Below, piece by piece: positions 1 to 8,808 of a stretch of 64,000 bases of DNA (position 1 is its first letter; every line of letters starts with the position of its first letter). A program made the translations under genes and the position numbers. The notes below the pieces were generated by a model that worked only from the letters and a program-made list of their open reading frames with translations, ran no database searches and was not told the origin of the DNA. This DNA comes from Rhodobacter sp. (lineage in GTDB: Bacteria; Pseudomonadota; Alphaproteobacteria; Rhodobacterales; Rhodobacteraceae): assembly GCA_020637595.1 (NCBI GenBank), contig JACKKE010000009.1:142735-206734 (forward strand), in the 5' to 3' direction.

Positions 1-578
1 ACTCGGTGCAGGGTCTGGCGCAACCGCTGAGCACCCGCCCGGTGCTGGACGCGGCCGGGATGAAAGATTTTGGCGTGCGGGTCGAGGCGGTGGCGGCGCA
101 TTGCGCGGGGCAGGGGATCGACCTGGTCTATCACCACCACATGGGCACCGTGGTGCAATCGCCCGAGGACATCGACGCCTTCATGGCGGCGACCGGCCCG
201 GCGACGAAGCTGCTGTTCGATGCCGGTCACTGCTATTTTGGCGGCGGCGATCCGGTCGCGGTGCTGATGAAACACATCGGTCGCGTGCGCCACTTCCACG
301 CCAAGAACGTGCGCCCCGCGGTGCAGGCAAAGGTCGAGGCCGAGGGCCTCTCGTTCATGGACGGTGTGCGGGCCGGGGTCTTCACCGTGCCTGGCGACCA
401 GGAAGGCGCGGTCGACTTCGAGCCCCTGCTGGCGATCCTCGCGGCGAACCAATACGATGGCTGGATCGTCATCGAAGCCGAGCAGGACCCGGCGGTGCGC
501 AATCCGCTGATGTACCAGACGCTGGGCCTCGCGACGCTGAAACGCCTCGCCCGGAAAACCGGCCTCGACCCGCGCTGA
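1..578 (+). CDS. iolE: Myo-inosose-2 dehydratase, C-terminal part (gene begins before the window)
   Basis: This is the last ~190 residues of a xylose-isomerase-type TIM barrel protein. IolE dehydrates scyllo-inosose to a diketone in cytoplasmic myo-inositol breakdown. Visible are a HHHMGT segment, a TKLLFDAGHC strand with its metal-type Asp/His, an RHFHAKNVR segment and a C-terminal WIVIEAEQDP strand, all in the order expected for inosose dehydratases. The open frame runs off the left edge, so the GTG at base 6 is not a believable start. The iolB gene 200 bases downstream on the same strand supports the assignment. A related sugar epimerase of the same fold cannot be fully excluded because the N-terminus is missing. 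Confidence 0.85.
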   Translation, partial: SVQGLAQPLSTRPVLDAAGMKDFGVRVEAVAAHCAGQGIDLVYHHHMGTVVQSPEDIDAFMAATGPATKLLFDAGHCYFGGGDPVAVLMKHIGRVRHFHAKNVRPAVQAKVEAEGLSFMDGVRAGVFTVPGDQEGAVDFEPLLAILAANQYDGWIVIEAEQDPAVRNPLMYQTLGLATLKRLARKTGLDPR

Positions 579-588
579 AAGGGCCCGC

Positions 589-792
589 ATGCCGCTGATC
601 GACGCAGACCACCCGTTCTTCCGCCCGCTCTGGCGACGCGTCGTCGTGGTGGCCTTCTGCCTCGGTTGGGCGGGGTTCGAGGCGCTCACACAGAGCCCCG
701 GCTGGGCGCTGATGATCGGCGCGCTGGGGCTTTACGCGGCCTGGGTGCTGCTGGTCGACTGGCGCGACCCCAAGGAGAAAGACAATGGCTGA
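589..792 (+). CDS. Small two-helix membrane protein in the iol operon
   Basis: A 67-residue protein with no recognised function. It starts with ATG 10 bases after the iolE stop, and its stop codon overlaps the iolB start (ATGGCTGA), so it is almost certainly co-transcribed and translationally coupled. Two hydrophobic stretches, about residues 17-33 and 39-58, are separated by a short polar loop. The N-terminus (DADHPFFRPLWRR) carries positive charge before helix 1, and the C-terminus is charged (DWRDPKEKDN). This fits a small inner-membrane protein with both ends in the cytoplasm. I recall similar small proteins from Rhodobacterales but cannot name a function. A link to inositol metabolism rests only on position. 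Confidence 0.6.
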   Translation: MPLIDADHPFFRPLWRRVVVVAFCLGWAGFEALTQSPGWALMIGALGLYAAWVLLVDWRDPKEKDNG

Positions 793-1579
793 CCTCTTGC
801 TCAAACCCTTCGGCACCCGCGGCGAGGTGCACCGCGTGACCCCGGCCTTGGCCGGCTGGCGCTATGTCGGCTTTGCGCTGCACCGGTTGCGGCCGGGCGA
901 CACCGCGTGCGGACTGACCGGCACCGACGAGGTGATCCTGGTGATGGTCGAGGGCAAGGCCCGCGTCACGGGCGCGGGCCAGGACTGGGGTGTTCTGGGC
1001 GACCGGATGAACGTCTTCGAGAAGACCCCACCGCATTGCCTCTACCTGCCGAACGGCTCCGACTGGACGGCCGTGGCCGAGACCGATTGCATCGTCGCCG
1101 TCTGTGCGGCGCCGGGCAAGGGCAACCATCCTGCCCGCCACCTCGGCCCGGACGGCATCACCCTGACCCAGCGCGGCACGGGCCAGAACACCCGCTGGAT
1201 CAACAACATCGCTATGGAGGCCGCCGAGGTCGCCGACAGCCTGCTGGTCACCGAAGTCTTCACCCCGGCCGGCAACTGGTCCTCATACCCCAGCCACCGC
1301 CACGACGAGGACGACTTTCCCCGCATCACCTATCTCGAGGAAACCTACTACCACCGCCTGAACCCGCCGAATGGCTGGGGCATCCAGCGCGTCTATACCG
1401 AGGACGGAACGCTGGACGAAACCATGACCGTCAAGGACGGCGACGTCGTCCTCGTCCCCAAAGGCCACCACCCCTGCGCCGCCCCCCACGGCATCGAGAT
1501 GTACTACCTCAACGTCATGGCCGGGCCTTTGCGGAAATGGCGGTTCCAGGCCGATCCGGCGACAGAGCACCTGATGTGA
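785..1579 (+). CDS. iolB: 5-deoxy-glucuronate isomerase
   Basis: IolB converts 5-deoxy-glucuronate to 2-deoxy-5-keto-gluconate in the cytoplasmic myo-inositol pathway. The 264-residue length is normal for the family. The protein is a bicupin. The C-terminal cupin shows the metal-binding pattern SHRHDEDD around residue 177, followed by a Glu-rich LEETYYHR segment and a late GHHP motif near residue 229. The ending YYLNVMAGP is typical of IolB. The ATG at 785 overlaps the end of the upstream small gene, giving coupled translation. The gene is the last of the visible iol operon; the next 500 bases hold only a decayed insertion sequence. Confidence 0.93.
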   Translation: MADLLLKPFGTRGEVHRVTPALAGWRYVGFALHRLRPGDTACGLTGTDEVILVMVEGKARVTGAGQDWGVLGDRMNVFEKTPPHCLYLPNGSDWTAVAETDCIVAVCAAPGKGNHPARHLGPDGITLTQRGTGQNTRWINNIAMEAAEVADSLLVTEVFTPAGNWSSYPSHRHDEDDFPRITYLEETYYHRLNPPNGWGIQRVYTEDGTLDETMTVKDGDVVLVPKGHHPCAAPHGIEMYYLNVMAGPLRKWRFQADPATEHLM

Positions 1580-1639
1580 AACTCCACAAAATATCGCTTC
1601 GCTAAGGCGAATCTTCCACCGTCAGCTCCTGTATCCTAC

Positions 1640-1990
1640 CAAAAGCTGTCGCCCCCTTCCCGGGGGGCGCGGATCGAAACGGACCGAACCCGGCGCCAGT
1701 CCTTCAACCTGCCGACCATGATCTCAATCCGGTTCCGCCGTTTGTCGTAGCGGACGACCTGGCCGCGTGACTTCCGGCCCGGGATGCAGGCCCGTATGCC
1801 CTTGTCTTTCAAGGCGTCCCGAAACCAGTCGGCATCATAGCTCCGGTCGGCGAGCAGCCAATCCCTCGAAGATCCCGGCAAGCACACCCAGATCGCTCCA
1901 CCGTTTCCAACGGTTGTAAAGGGTCTTGTGCGGGCCGCATTCCCTGGGCGCATCTCGCTACCGCAACCCATTGCGATTTCCATTACTCCA
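1640..1990 (-). mobile_element. Degenerate IS5-family transposase remnant
   Basis: On the minus strand, about 1640-1860 encodes the C-terminal part of an IS5-type transposase: DWLLADRSYDADWF, KGIRACIPGRKSRG and RRNRIEIMVGRLKDWRRV are hallmark blocks. Directly upstream, about 1875-1930, a different frame encodes an N-terminal piece (GPHKTLYNRWKRWSDLG). The catalytic middle that should lie between them is gone, so the copy carries an internal deletion and at least one frameshift. No intact terminal inverted repeats or target duplication were recognised. The element cannot make an active enzyme. It marks the junction between the iol operon and the catabolic island. Confidence 0.75.
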
Positions 1991-2138
1991 GAGCTGCCCT
2001 CGGGGGGGGATGCGCGCAGCGCAGAGGGGGGGCAGAAAGCCCCCCTTGCCGAGCGCAGCGAGGCCCCCGGGTCGCCCGAGGCGCCTGCGCCGAAGGCGGA
2101 GGGGACGAGGGCGAAACCCCGCGCCGGCGGCGGCGGTG
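1991..2138. other. GC-rich intergenic tract with a G/C hairpin
   Basis: This tract lies between the transposase remnant and the acyl-CoA ligase stop. It holds long G and C runs and a hairpin at 2026-2045 (GGGGGGGC, loop AGAAA, GCCCCCC). A terminator for the minus-strand ligase operon would be expected here, but the hairpin lacks a T-run on that strand, so this is only possible. Nothing coding was seen. Confidence 0.4.
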
Positions 2139-3764
2139 TCAGGCGGTGGCGAGGTAATCCTTCCACACCGCCCGCATCGCCTTCTTGTCCAGCTTGCCTG
2201 TGGCCGTCAGTGGCAGGCTGTCGACAAAGACGATGGCGTCAGGCAGCCACCAATGGGCGACCTTGTCCTCCAGCACCGCGCGGATTTCGGCAGGCTCCGG
2301 CGCGGTGTCGCGCTTGCGCACGACCAGCATCAACGGGCGCTCCTGCCATTTCTCGTGATAGACGCCGATCACCGCCGCGGCCTCGACCGCCGGGTGGCCA
2401 AGGGCGGCGTTCTCGAGGTCGATCGAGGAAATCCATTCCCCGCCCGACTTGATGACGTCCTTTGCCCGGTCGGTCAGCGTGACGAAGCCCTCGGTGTCGA
2501 TCCGGGCCACATCGCCGGTCGCGAACCAGCCGTCCGCGTCCAGCACCTGTCCGCCGACCCCGCCGTAATAGCCCGAGGTCACCCAGGGCCCGCGCACCTT
2601 CAGTTCGCCCGAGGCGCTGCCGTCCTGCGGCAGTTCCTGGCCGTCCTCGCCCACGATCTTCAGTTCCACCCCGAACATCGCCCGCCCCTGCCGGGTCAGC
2701 ACGTCCAGCTTTCCGTCCAGCCCCAGGGCCTGCTGGTGCGGCAGCAGCGTGGCGACGGTGGCGACCGGGCTCGTCTCGCTCATACCCCAGGCCTGAAAGG
2801 CGTGCACGCCCGCCTCGTGGAACCGCCTGAGCAAGGCGCGCGGCGCGGCCGAGCCGCCGATCAGCACCCGCTCGAACGGCAGGGTTGCCGGGTCGATGCC
2901 GGCCTCGTCGAGGTATTTGAACAAGCCGATCCAGACAGTCGGCACGCCCAGCGACAGGGTGCACCCCTCGGCCCGGGCGAGGTCATAGAGGCTCTGCCCG
3001 TCCAGTTTCAGCCCCGGCAGCACCAGTTTCGCCCCGCACATGGCCGAGGCATAGGGGATCCCCCAGGCGTTGACGTGAAAGAGCGGCACCGCCAGCAGCG
3101 TGGCATCGGCGCGTGACAGGTGCAGACCATCCGCGGCACAGCACAGAAAGGCGTGCAGCACCGTCGAGCGGTGGGAATAGAGCACCCCCTTGGGGTTGCC
3201 GGTGGTGCCCGAGGTATAGCACAGGCCCGAGGCCTGGCGCTCGTCGAAGCTGGGCCAGACCAGGGCGCCGTCCTCGGCGGCCAGCACGGTCTCATAGCAC
3301 ACCAGGTCGTCGCGGCCGGCGGGCATGTGCGCCGCGTCGGTCATCACCACCGCGTGGCGCAGCGTCGGCAGCTTGTCCATCTGCGCGTCGACCAGCGGCA
3401 GGAAGGGCAGGTCGAACAGCAGCACCTCGGCGCCGCCGTGGTTCAGGATATAGTCGATCTGCTCAGGATAGAGACGGGGGTTCACGGTGTGCAGCACCGC
3501 CCCGATCCCCGCCACGGCATAGTAGAGTTCGAGATGCCTGTGGGTGTTCCAGGCCAGCGTCGCCACCCGGTCGCCGGGTTTGACGCCCATGCGCTGCAGG
3601 GCCTGCGCCATCTGCCGCGCGCGGCGGGCGATACCAGCCCAGTCCGTGCGCACCACCGGACCCTCGCAGGGAACCGAGACGATTTCGCTGGCAGGGTGAT
3701 AGCGCTCGGCGTGGGTGAGAAGGGACGAGATCAGCAGGGGCCGATCCTGCATCAGGCCGAACAT
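2139..3764 (-). CDS. Fatty-acyl-CoA ligase of the AMP-binding family
   Basis: Activates a medium- or long-chain carboxylic acid to its CoA thioester through an acyl-adenylate. The P-loop reads YTSGTTGNPKGVLYSH (about residue 180), followed by a WGMSETSP block, the FATGDVARID hinge region, KDVIKSGGEWIS and a C-terminal PLTATGKLDKK with the catalytic lysine. Length (541 residues) is normal. An ATG lies two codons upstream (3770), but the Shine-Dalgarno GGAG is seven bases before the ATG at 3764, and related ligases begin MxGLMQDxPLL, so 3764 is preferred. It lies downstream of the flavin monooxygenase on the same strand and probably activates the acid produced after Baeyer-Villiger cleavage. 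Confidence 0.88.
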   Translation of the reverse strand: MFGLMQDRPLLISSLLTHAERYHPASEIVSVPCEGPVVRTDWAGIARRARQMAQALQRMGVKPGDRVATLAWNTHRHLELYYAVAGIGAVLHTVNPRLYPEQIDYILNHGGAEVLLFDLPFLPLVDAQMDKLPTLRHAVVMTDAAHMPAGRDDLVCYETVLAAEDGALVWPSFDERQASGLCYTSGTTGNPKGVLYSHRSTVLHAFLCCAADGLHLSRADATLLAVPLFHVNAWGIPYASAMCGAKLVLPGLKLDGQSLYDLARAEGCTLSLGVPTVWIGLFKYLDEAGIDPATLPFERVLIGGSAAPRALLRRFHEAGVHAFQAWGMSETSPVATVATLLPHQQALGLDGKLDVLTRQGRAMFGVELKIVGEDGQELPQDGSASGELKVRGPWVTSGYYGGVGGQVLDADGWFATGDVARIDTEGFVTLTDRAKDVIKSGGEWISSIDLENAALGHPAVEAAAVIGVYHEKWQERPLMLVVRKRDTAPEPAEIRAVLEDKVAHWWLPDAIVFVDSLPLTATGKLDKKAMRAVWKDYLATA

Positions 3765-3839
3765 GGGCATTCTCCGGTCGAATGGGGGGCAGCCCGGCCG
3801 CGATGGCGCGCGGCCGGGGACATCACAGGCCGGTCGCGG

Positions 3840-5489
3840 TCAGTGCGCGGCGGCTTCGAGGGTTTTCGCCGGCTCGAACGCCAGATCGCGATAGCCGTTC
3901 GCGGCGACCGCCTCGCAGGCCTCGCGATACTTGTGAAAGCCGCCGGTCCACATCAGCATGCCCTGCGGCTTGCCCTTGACGTTGGCGCCGACCCACCAGG
4001 TCTTTGCCTTGGTCATCAGGTTGCCCTGCGCAAGGCGGCGGATCTGCTCCATCCACGCGTCCTCGGGGGCAAGGCGGGCCTCGACGGCGCCCAGCCCCTC
4101 GCGCTGCATGTGGCGGATGACATTGGCGGCGAAATCCACGTCGTTCTCGCTGATCGTGATGATGTTGGCCAGCGCCGCCGGACCATTCGGACCGGTGGAC
4201 ATGAACAGGTTGGGGAAGCCCTCCATCAGGATGCCGAACAACGAGCGCGGCCCGTCCTGCCATTTCTCCGACAGCTTGCGCCCGCCGCGGCCGGTGATCT
4301 CGAACGACAGCATCGCGCCGGTCAGCGCGTCATACCCGGTGGCGAGGATCAGGACATCCAGCTCGGTCACTCCCGATTGCGTGCGGATGCCGGTCTCGGT
4401 GATCTCGACGATCGGATCCTCGAGGCAATCCACCAGATGCACGTTGGGCAGGTTGTAGGTCTCGTAGTAACCCGAATCGAGGCAGGGCCGGCGGGCAAAG
4501 ATCGGATAGCCCCGGGGTTTCAGCTTTTCTGCCAGAACCGGATCCTTGACCGCCTCGCCGATCTTGTCGCGCACGAAATCCGCGACCTGATCGTTGGCGT
4601 CCTGGTTGGTCATCAGATCCGAGAAGATGCCGAGGAAGGTATGCCCGCCATGCGCCCAGGCTTCCTCCATCAACTCCTGCCGGTGATCGGGCGGCAGGCT
4701 GAAGAACGGCCGGGTCGAGACCGGCCGCGCGCCGCCGGTCGGGTTCATCCGGCACGCGGCGCGGATCGCCGCATAGTTGCGCTTCAGCTCGGCGGTATAG
4801 TCCGCGCTGTGCTTGCGGTTGCGCATCGGCAGGGTGAAGCTGGGCGTGCGCTGGAAGACGAAAAGCTCGCAATCGGTGCGGCCCAGCGTCTGGATGATCT
4901 GCATGCCACTCGATCCGGTGCCCAGCACGCCGATCCGCTTGCCCTTCAGGTCAACGGGGTCATGCGGCCATTTCGCCGCGCGCAGCAACGGCCCCTTGAA
5001 GCGGCTGATTCCGGGAATGTCGGGGTCGGTCGGTTTGGACAGAGGGCCGGTCGACATGACGCAATAGGGCGCCTCGAGCACATTGCCGTCATCGGTGCGC
5101 ACCACCCAGAGCTGGCGTGCATCGTCCCAGTTCGCGGCCTCGACCCGGGTGTTGAAGCGGTAGTGCTTGCGCAGATCCAGGCGGTCGGCGACGAAATTGG
5201 CATAGGCCAGGATTTCGGGCTGGGCGGCGAATTGCTCGGACCAGGTCCAGTCCTGCTGCACCTCCTCCGAGAAGCCATAGCTGTAGTCGACCGCCAGAAG
5301 GTCGCAGCGCGCACCCGGATAGCGATTCCAGTACCACACGCCACCGACATCGCCGCCTTCCTCGATGCTGACAATGTCGAGGCCCATCTCGCGGAACTTC
5401 CAGGTGGCATACATGCCCCCGAAGCCTGCGCCCACGATCACCATATCGACGCGCTGCGCCTTGGTCTGGTTTCGTTCCATATCCGCCAT
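3840..5489 (-). CDS. Baeyer-Villiger-type flavin monooxygenase with altered signature
   Basis: A 549-residue class B flavoprotein expected to use FAD and NADPH to insert oxygen next to a ketone. Two Rossmann motifs are visible, GAGFGG (20-25) for FAD and GTGSSG (190-195) for NADPH. The second Baeyer-Villiger fingerprint GGVWYWNRYPGARCD (49-63) is intact. The first fingerprint, normally FxGxxxHxxxWP, reads FKGPLLRAAKWP (164-175), so the usually invariant His is Arg170. The codon is CGC, one transition from a His codon. Either substrate chemistry differs or the enzyme acts as another flavin monooxygenase. It probably forms an operon with the acyl-CoA ligase. A strong GGAGG precedes the ATG by one base, so an internal start at 5480 is also possible. 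Confidence 0.82.
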   Translation of the reverse strand: MADMERNQTKAQRVDMVIVGAGFGGMYATWKFREMGLDIVSIEEGGDVGGVWYWNRYPGARCDLLAVDYSYGFSEEVQQDWTWSEQFAAQPEILAYANFVADRLDLRKHYRFNTRVEAANWDDARQLWVVRTDDGNVLEAPYCVMSTGPLSKPTDPDIPGISRFKGPLLRAAKWPHDPVDLKGKRIGVLGTGSSGMQIIQTLGRTDCELFVFQRTPSFTLPMRNRKHSADYTAELKRNYAAIRAACRMNPTGGARPVSTRPFFSLPPDHRQELMEEAWAHGGHTFLGIFSDLMTNQDANDQVADFVRDKIGEAVKDPVLAEKLKPRGYPIFARRPCLDSGYYETYNLPNVHLVDCLEDPIVEITETGIRTQSGVTELDVLILATGYDALTGAMLSFEITGRGGRKLSEKWQDGPRSLFGILMEGFPNLFMSTGPNGPAALANIITISENDVDFAANVIRHMQREGLGAVEARLAPEDAWMEQIRRLAQGNLMTKAKTWWVGANVKGKPQGMLMWTGGFHKYREACEAVAANGYRDLAFEPAKTLEAAAH

Positions 5490-5648
5490 TCCTCCGACTG
5501 GGGCTCCCCGCGGGGCGGACCCGGACGGACGCTCGCCGCCCCTCCCTGCCGCCGAAACACGGCCCTCCTCCTGGGCCGTCCGCCGTTGGAGGGGATGCTG
5601 CCGTGTCCGGCCGAAGCGATCAACACTTCAGCCGAGTTGGGCGAAACA

Positions 5649-5662
5649 TTCACAGGTGTGAA
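5649..5662. promoter_or_regulatory. Candidate IclR operator upstream of the monooxygenase-ligase operon
   Basis: TTCACAGGTGTGAA is a perfect inverted repeat (TTCACA/TGTGAA arms, two-base spacer). It lies about 160 bases upstream of the monooxygenase start and just past the iclR stop. The same arms recur at 6471-6484 in front of iclR. Two occurrences at the two promoter regions next to the regulator gene make a shared operator likely. Confidence 0.6.
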
Positions 5663-5672
5663 AAACGCCGGG

Positions 5673-6452
5673 CTACAGCTCGATGTGGATCGGGGTGTCG
5701 AAATCGGGCGCGCGCTGGGCCGACCGGGCGGCGGTCATCAGCGCGCCGAGGTATTTCTCAAAGTTCTTCCTGACCCGCTCGGCCACCCCCCCCAACGCCA
5801 GCGTGACCGGGCTGCCGAGGATCGTGCCGGGCATCAGAACGGCGATGGTCGCGCCGCCGGCAAAGGGGACCCCCTCGGCCCAGCCATAGCCTTTCAGGCG
5901 GATCTCTTCGATACGCTTGAATATCTCGGGCACCAGCACCCGTTCGGCCGGGTTCTGCGTGGCGATGTTGGCGCGACGCACCATGTTTTCGATCTTGTCA
6001 TCGGGCATCGTCGCCAGCAGAACCCAGCCCGCTGCCGATAGTGTGATCGGCCGAACCGTGCCCTCGTCGATGTAGAACCGCAGGGCGTGCAGCGACTGCT
6101 TGGTCTTCAGATATTGCAGGTAGACGTCGTTGCGGGTGCCGACGAACACCCCTTCGCTGGTGATCGCATGCACGTCGTTCATGGCGTCGATCACCTGGCC
6201 CGCCCCGAACAGGGCGCGTGGCACCCAGTCGCCCAGCCCGGTCACCTTGGTGGTCGGGAAATAGACCCGCTTGACCCGATCGTAGTTCAGATAACCAAGA
6301 TTTACCAAGGTCTTGAGCAGGACCGTGGTGCTGGACAACGGATAGCCGAGGTCGGTCGACAACTCGGACATCGTGCGCGGCTGCTGGCTCAAACGGAAGT
6401 GTTCGAGGATCTCGAAGGCACGGACGGCGGATTTCACCTGGGCGTTCGACAT
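5673..6452 (-). CDS. IclR-family transcriptional regulator of the catabolic island
   Basis: A 259-residue regulator: an N-terminal winged helix-turn-helix (about residues 8-65, with AFEILEHF and STTVLLKTLVNLGYL) followed by a ligand-binding GAF-like domain (about 80-250) that ends with VALGG-type strands. The ATG at 6452 (MSNAQVKSAV) matches the usual IclR start; the open frame extends 22 codons further but would run through the putative operator. It is divergent from the plus-strand SDR and shares a strand with the monooxygenase and ligase. Palindromes at both flanks suggest autoregulation and control of both transcription units. The inducer is unknown, presumably an intermediate of the substrate degraded here. 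Confidence 0.88.
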   Translation of the reverse strand: MSNAQVKSAVRAFEILEHFRLSQQPRTMSELSTDLGYPLSSTTVLLKTLVNLGYLNYDRVKRVYFPTTKVTGLGDWVPRALFGAGQVIDAMNDVHAITSEGVFVGTRNDVYLQYLKTKQSLHALRFYIDEGTVRPITLSAAGWVLLATMPDDKIENMVRRANIATQNPAERVLVPEIFKRIEEIRLKGYGWAEGVPFAGGATIAVLMPGTILGSPVTLALGGVAERVRKNFEKYLGALMTAARSAQRAPDFDTPIHIEL

Positions 6453-6470
6453 GGGCTGGTCCTCATGGAT

Positions 6471-6484
6471 TTCACAAGTGTGAA
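6471..6484. promoter_or_regulatory. Candidate IclR operator between iclR and the divergent SDR operon
   Basis: TTCACAAGTGTGAA has perfect six-base arms identical to those at 5649-5662. It sits 18 bases before the iclR start codon and about 200 bases before the plus-strand SDR, so it could repress iclR itself and the divergent operon. Confidence 0.6.
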
Positions 6485-6684
6485 ACTCGAATTCACCTAC
6501 AGAATTTCCTCGCCTCATGCAATTGCCCGTGCAATCGTCCCCCCATCAAGGCCGACCGACGGCCCATGCCATCACCGCAGCGCCAGCCGAGCGCGCCTGC
6601 CGCCCTGTGCGGCCGGGCCCGGGCGGCCGTGACAGCGGGGCGGGGCGGACGGGCGGACGGACGCGGAAGGGAGGACGCGAGCCG

Positions 6685-7460
6685 ATGCAGGGCGAGACTC
6701 AGGGGGCAGGTGGCGATGGTCACGGGGGCGGTCGCGGGATCGGCAAGGCGATCAGCCTTGCCTATGCCCCTGAAGGCGCGGCACCGTCGTGTGTCATGGA
6801 TCTGAAGGCCGAGGTGGCCGAGGCCGTCGTCCACGAGATCGTCGCGGCCGGTGGCCGTGCCATCGCGCTGCAGGGCAACGTGGCCGACCGTGAGGAGGTC
6901 TTTACCGCCGCCGCCAAGCTTAAACACGCCTTCGGACCACTGACGATCCTGGTCAACAACGCGATGTGGAACCGCTACGGCCCGCTCGAAGAGCAGACCG
7001 AGGCGATGATCGGGCGGATGATCGACGTGGGTTTCAAGGGCGTGATCTGGGGTTATCAGGCCGCGGTGCCGCAGATGCGCGAGGCCGGGCACGGGGGAGG
7101 TGATCGTCAACATCGCCCTCGCCGTCGGCGGTGCTCGCGATGAAGAACGGCATCATGTATTCCGCGATCAAGGCGGCGGTGGCCGCGGCGACGCCCGCTC
7201 AGGCGCGGCGGAATACGGTCCGGACAACATCCGCGTGACCGCGATCGCCCCCCGGACCCACCTGCAGACCGACAGGGGCCAACCTTGTCGTGACCGAGGA
7301 CGGCTGGGAGCGGCGGCGCCAGAAGATGCCGCTGGGACGGCTGGGCCAGCCCGTGGACATAGCCAATGCCGCGGTGTTCCTCGCGTCGGACGAGGCGTCC
7401 TTTGTGACCGGAGACATGCTGTTCGTGGACGGGGGCGTGACCTACGCCTTCACGTCGTAA
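6685..7460 (+). pseudogene. Short-chain dehydrogenase/reductase, multiply frameshifted
   Basis: When frames are joined the product is a classical ~255-residue SDR, an NAD(P)-dependent alcohol/ketone oxidoreductase. Readable blocks are RGQVAMVTGA and RGIGKAISLAYA (nucleotide-binding), ILVNNAMWNRYGPLEE (the NNA motif), EVIVNIA, YSAIKAAVAAA (YxxxK catalytic pair) and FVTGDMLFVDGG at the C-terminus. Frame changes are needed near 6694, 6730, 7095, 7118, 7132, 7190-7205 and 7255-7280. Internal stops arise only from the shifts and the coding sense is otherwise well kept, so these look like base-calling errors or very recent damage. First gene of the plus-strand island operon, likely acting on the alcohol/ketone before or after the monooxygenase step. 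Confidence 0.72.
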
Positions 7461-7511
7461 TTCAGGATTTGGTCGGGCAGGAGGGGCCCGGCCGCACCCA
7501 GGGAGAAGACC

Positions 7512-8750
7512 ATGACCATGAAGACATCCAAAGGCTTCCAGCCTGATGCTTGCCTGCACCGCATTGACCGCGCCGCTTTTCGCCTCGCCGGCCCTTGCGG
7601 ACTTTTCCGATGGCGTCATCCGCATCGGCGTGATGAACGACCAGTCGGGCCCCTATGCCGACAACTGCGGCGCAGGGTCAGTGACGATGGCGCGCCTTGC
7701 CATCGAGGACAGCGGCGGCTCGATCAACGGCACGCCGATCGAGAGATCGTCGTGGCCGACGACCAGAACCAACCCGACATCGGCGTGGCCACCGCCCGCC
7801 GCTGGGTCGAGAAGAAGAGGGCGTCGATGCGATCGTTGGCTGCTCGGCCTCGTCGATCGCGCTGGCGGTGCAGGACGTGATGCGCCAGAACAGCCGCCCC
7901 TATCTGGTCGCCGGCACCGCCACGACCGAGACGACCAACGGCCAGTGCTCGCCGATGACGACGAACTGGGCCTATGACACCTACACGCTGGCCCGGGGCT
8001 CGGTGAATGCGCAGCTCGAACAGGGGGATCTGCGGTGGTATTTCATCACCGTCGACTACACCTTCGGCCATGCCCTGGCAGGCCGACGCCACCCGCTTCA
8101 TCGAGGCGGCGGGCGGCGAGGTGCTGGGGTCGACCCTGCATCCGCTTGGCGCCACCGATTTCTCGTCGCAACTGCTGCAGGCCCAGGCCAGCGGCGCGCA
8201 GGTGATCGGCATCGCCAATGCCGGTGCCGACCTGGCGAACGTGATCAAGCAGGCCGAGGAATTCGGCATCACCGCCGCCGGCCAGACCATCGCGCCACTG
8301 GGCATCCTGACCAACAACGTCCACGGCATCGGTCTGGAAGCAACGCAGGGTCTGGTGTTCTCGGCGTCAGCCTACTGGGACTATGACGATGCGACCCGTG
8401 CCCTGACCGCGCGCTACAACGAGGCCTATGACGGGCGCTATCCGAACGAGGCGCAGCTGGTGACCTATTCGGCGGTCAACCACTACCTGCAGGCGCTGGC
8501 CGCCTCGGGCACCGACGAAGGCGTGGCGGTCATGGATTCGATGCGCGCGACGCCGGTCAACGATGCGATCATGCATGACGTGTCGATCCGCGAAGACGGT
8601 GTGGTGATGCACCCGATGATCATGGTCCGCGTGAAATCGCCCGAGGAATCGACCGGCCCGTGGGACTATTACGAGGTTCTCGGCCTGATCCCGGCCGAAC
8701 AGTCCTGGCGGTCGCGGGAAGAAAGCACCTGCCCGCTGTTCAACAACTGA
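7512..8750 (+). pseudogene. ABC transporter periplasmic binding protein, branched-chain amino-acid/amide type, frameshifted
   Basis: Joined frames give a ~410-residue periplasmic binding protein of the HAAT/Peripla_BP_6 family. A Sec signal peptide with a hydrophobic core (ACTALTAPLFASPALA) leads into DGVIRIGVMNDQSGPYAD. Later blocks are VVADDQNQPDIGVATARRW, EGVDAIVGCSASSIALAVQ and a long clean stretch from about 8073 to the stop. Shifts lie near 7540, 7742, 7818 and 8072. Such proteins are often re-used in catabolic clusters to take up carboxylates or other ligands. No permease or ATPase genes adjoin it here, so it must share a transporter encoded elsewhere. A clear terminator follows the gene. 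Confidence 0.75.
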
Positions 8751-8764
8751 ACTCCTCCCAGCCT

Positions 8765-8796
8765 GGCGGCCGATCCTCGATCGGCCGCCTGTTTTT
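8765..8796 (+). terminator. Rho-independent terminator after the binding-protein gene
   Basis: The ten-base stem GGCGGCCGAT (8765-8774) pairs with ATCGGCCGCC (8780-8789) around a CCTCG loop and is followed by TGTTTTT. It lies 15 bases after the binding-protein stop. The lactonase ATG is 13 bases further on, so it may lower rather than stop read-through. Confidence 0.8.
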
Positions 8797-8808
8797 CCGG
8801 GCGTTTCC

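Noticed and set aside
3120..6041. A 973-codon open frame on the plus strand
   Set aside because: It lies antisense to three well supported minus-strand genes (ligase, monooxygenase, iclR end), and its composition (Arg/Gly/His-rich, no domain) is that of a high-GC shadow.
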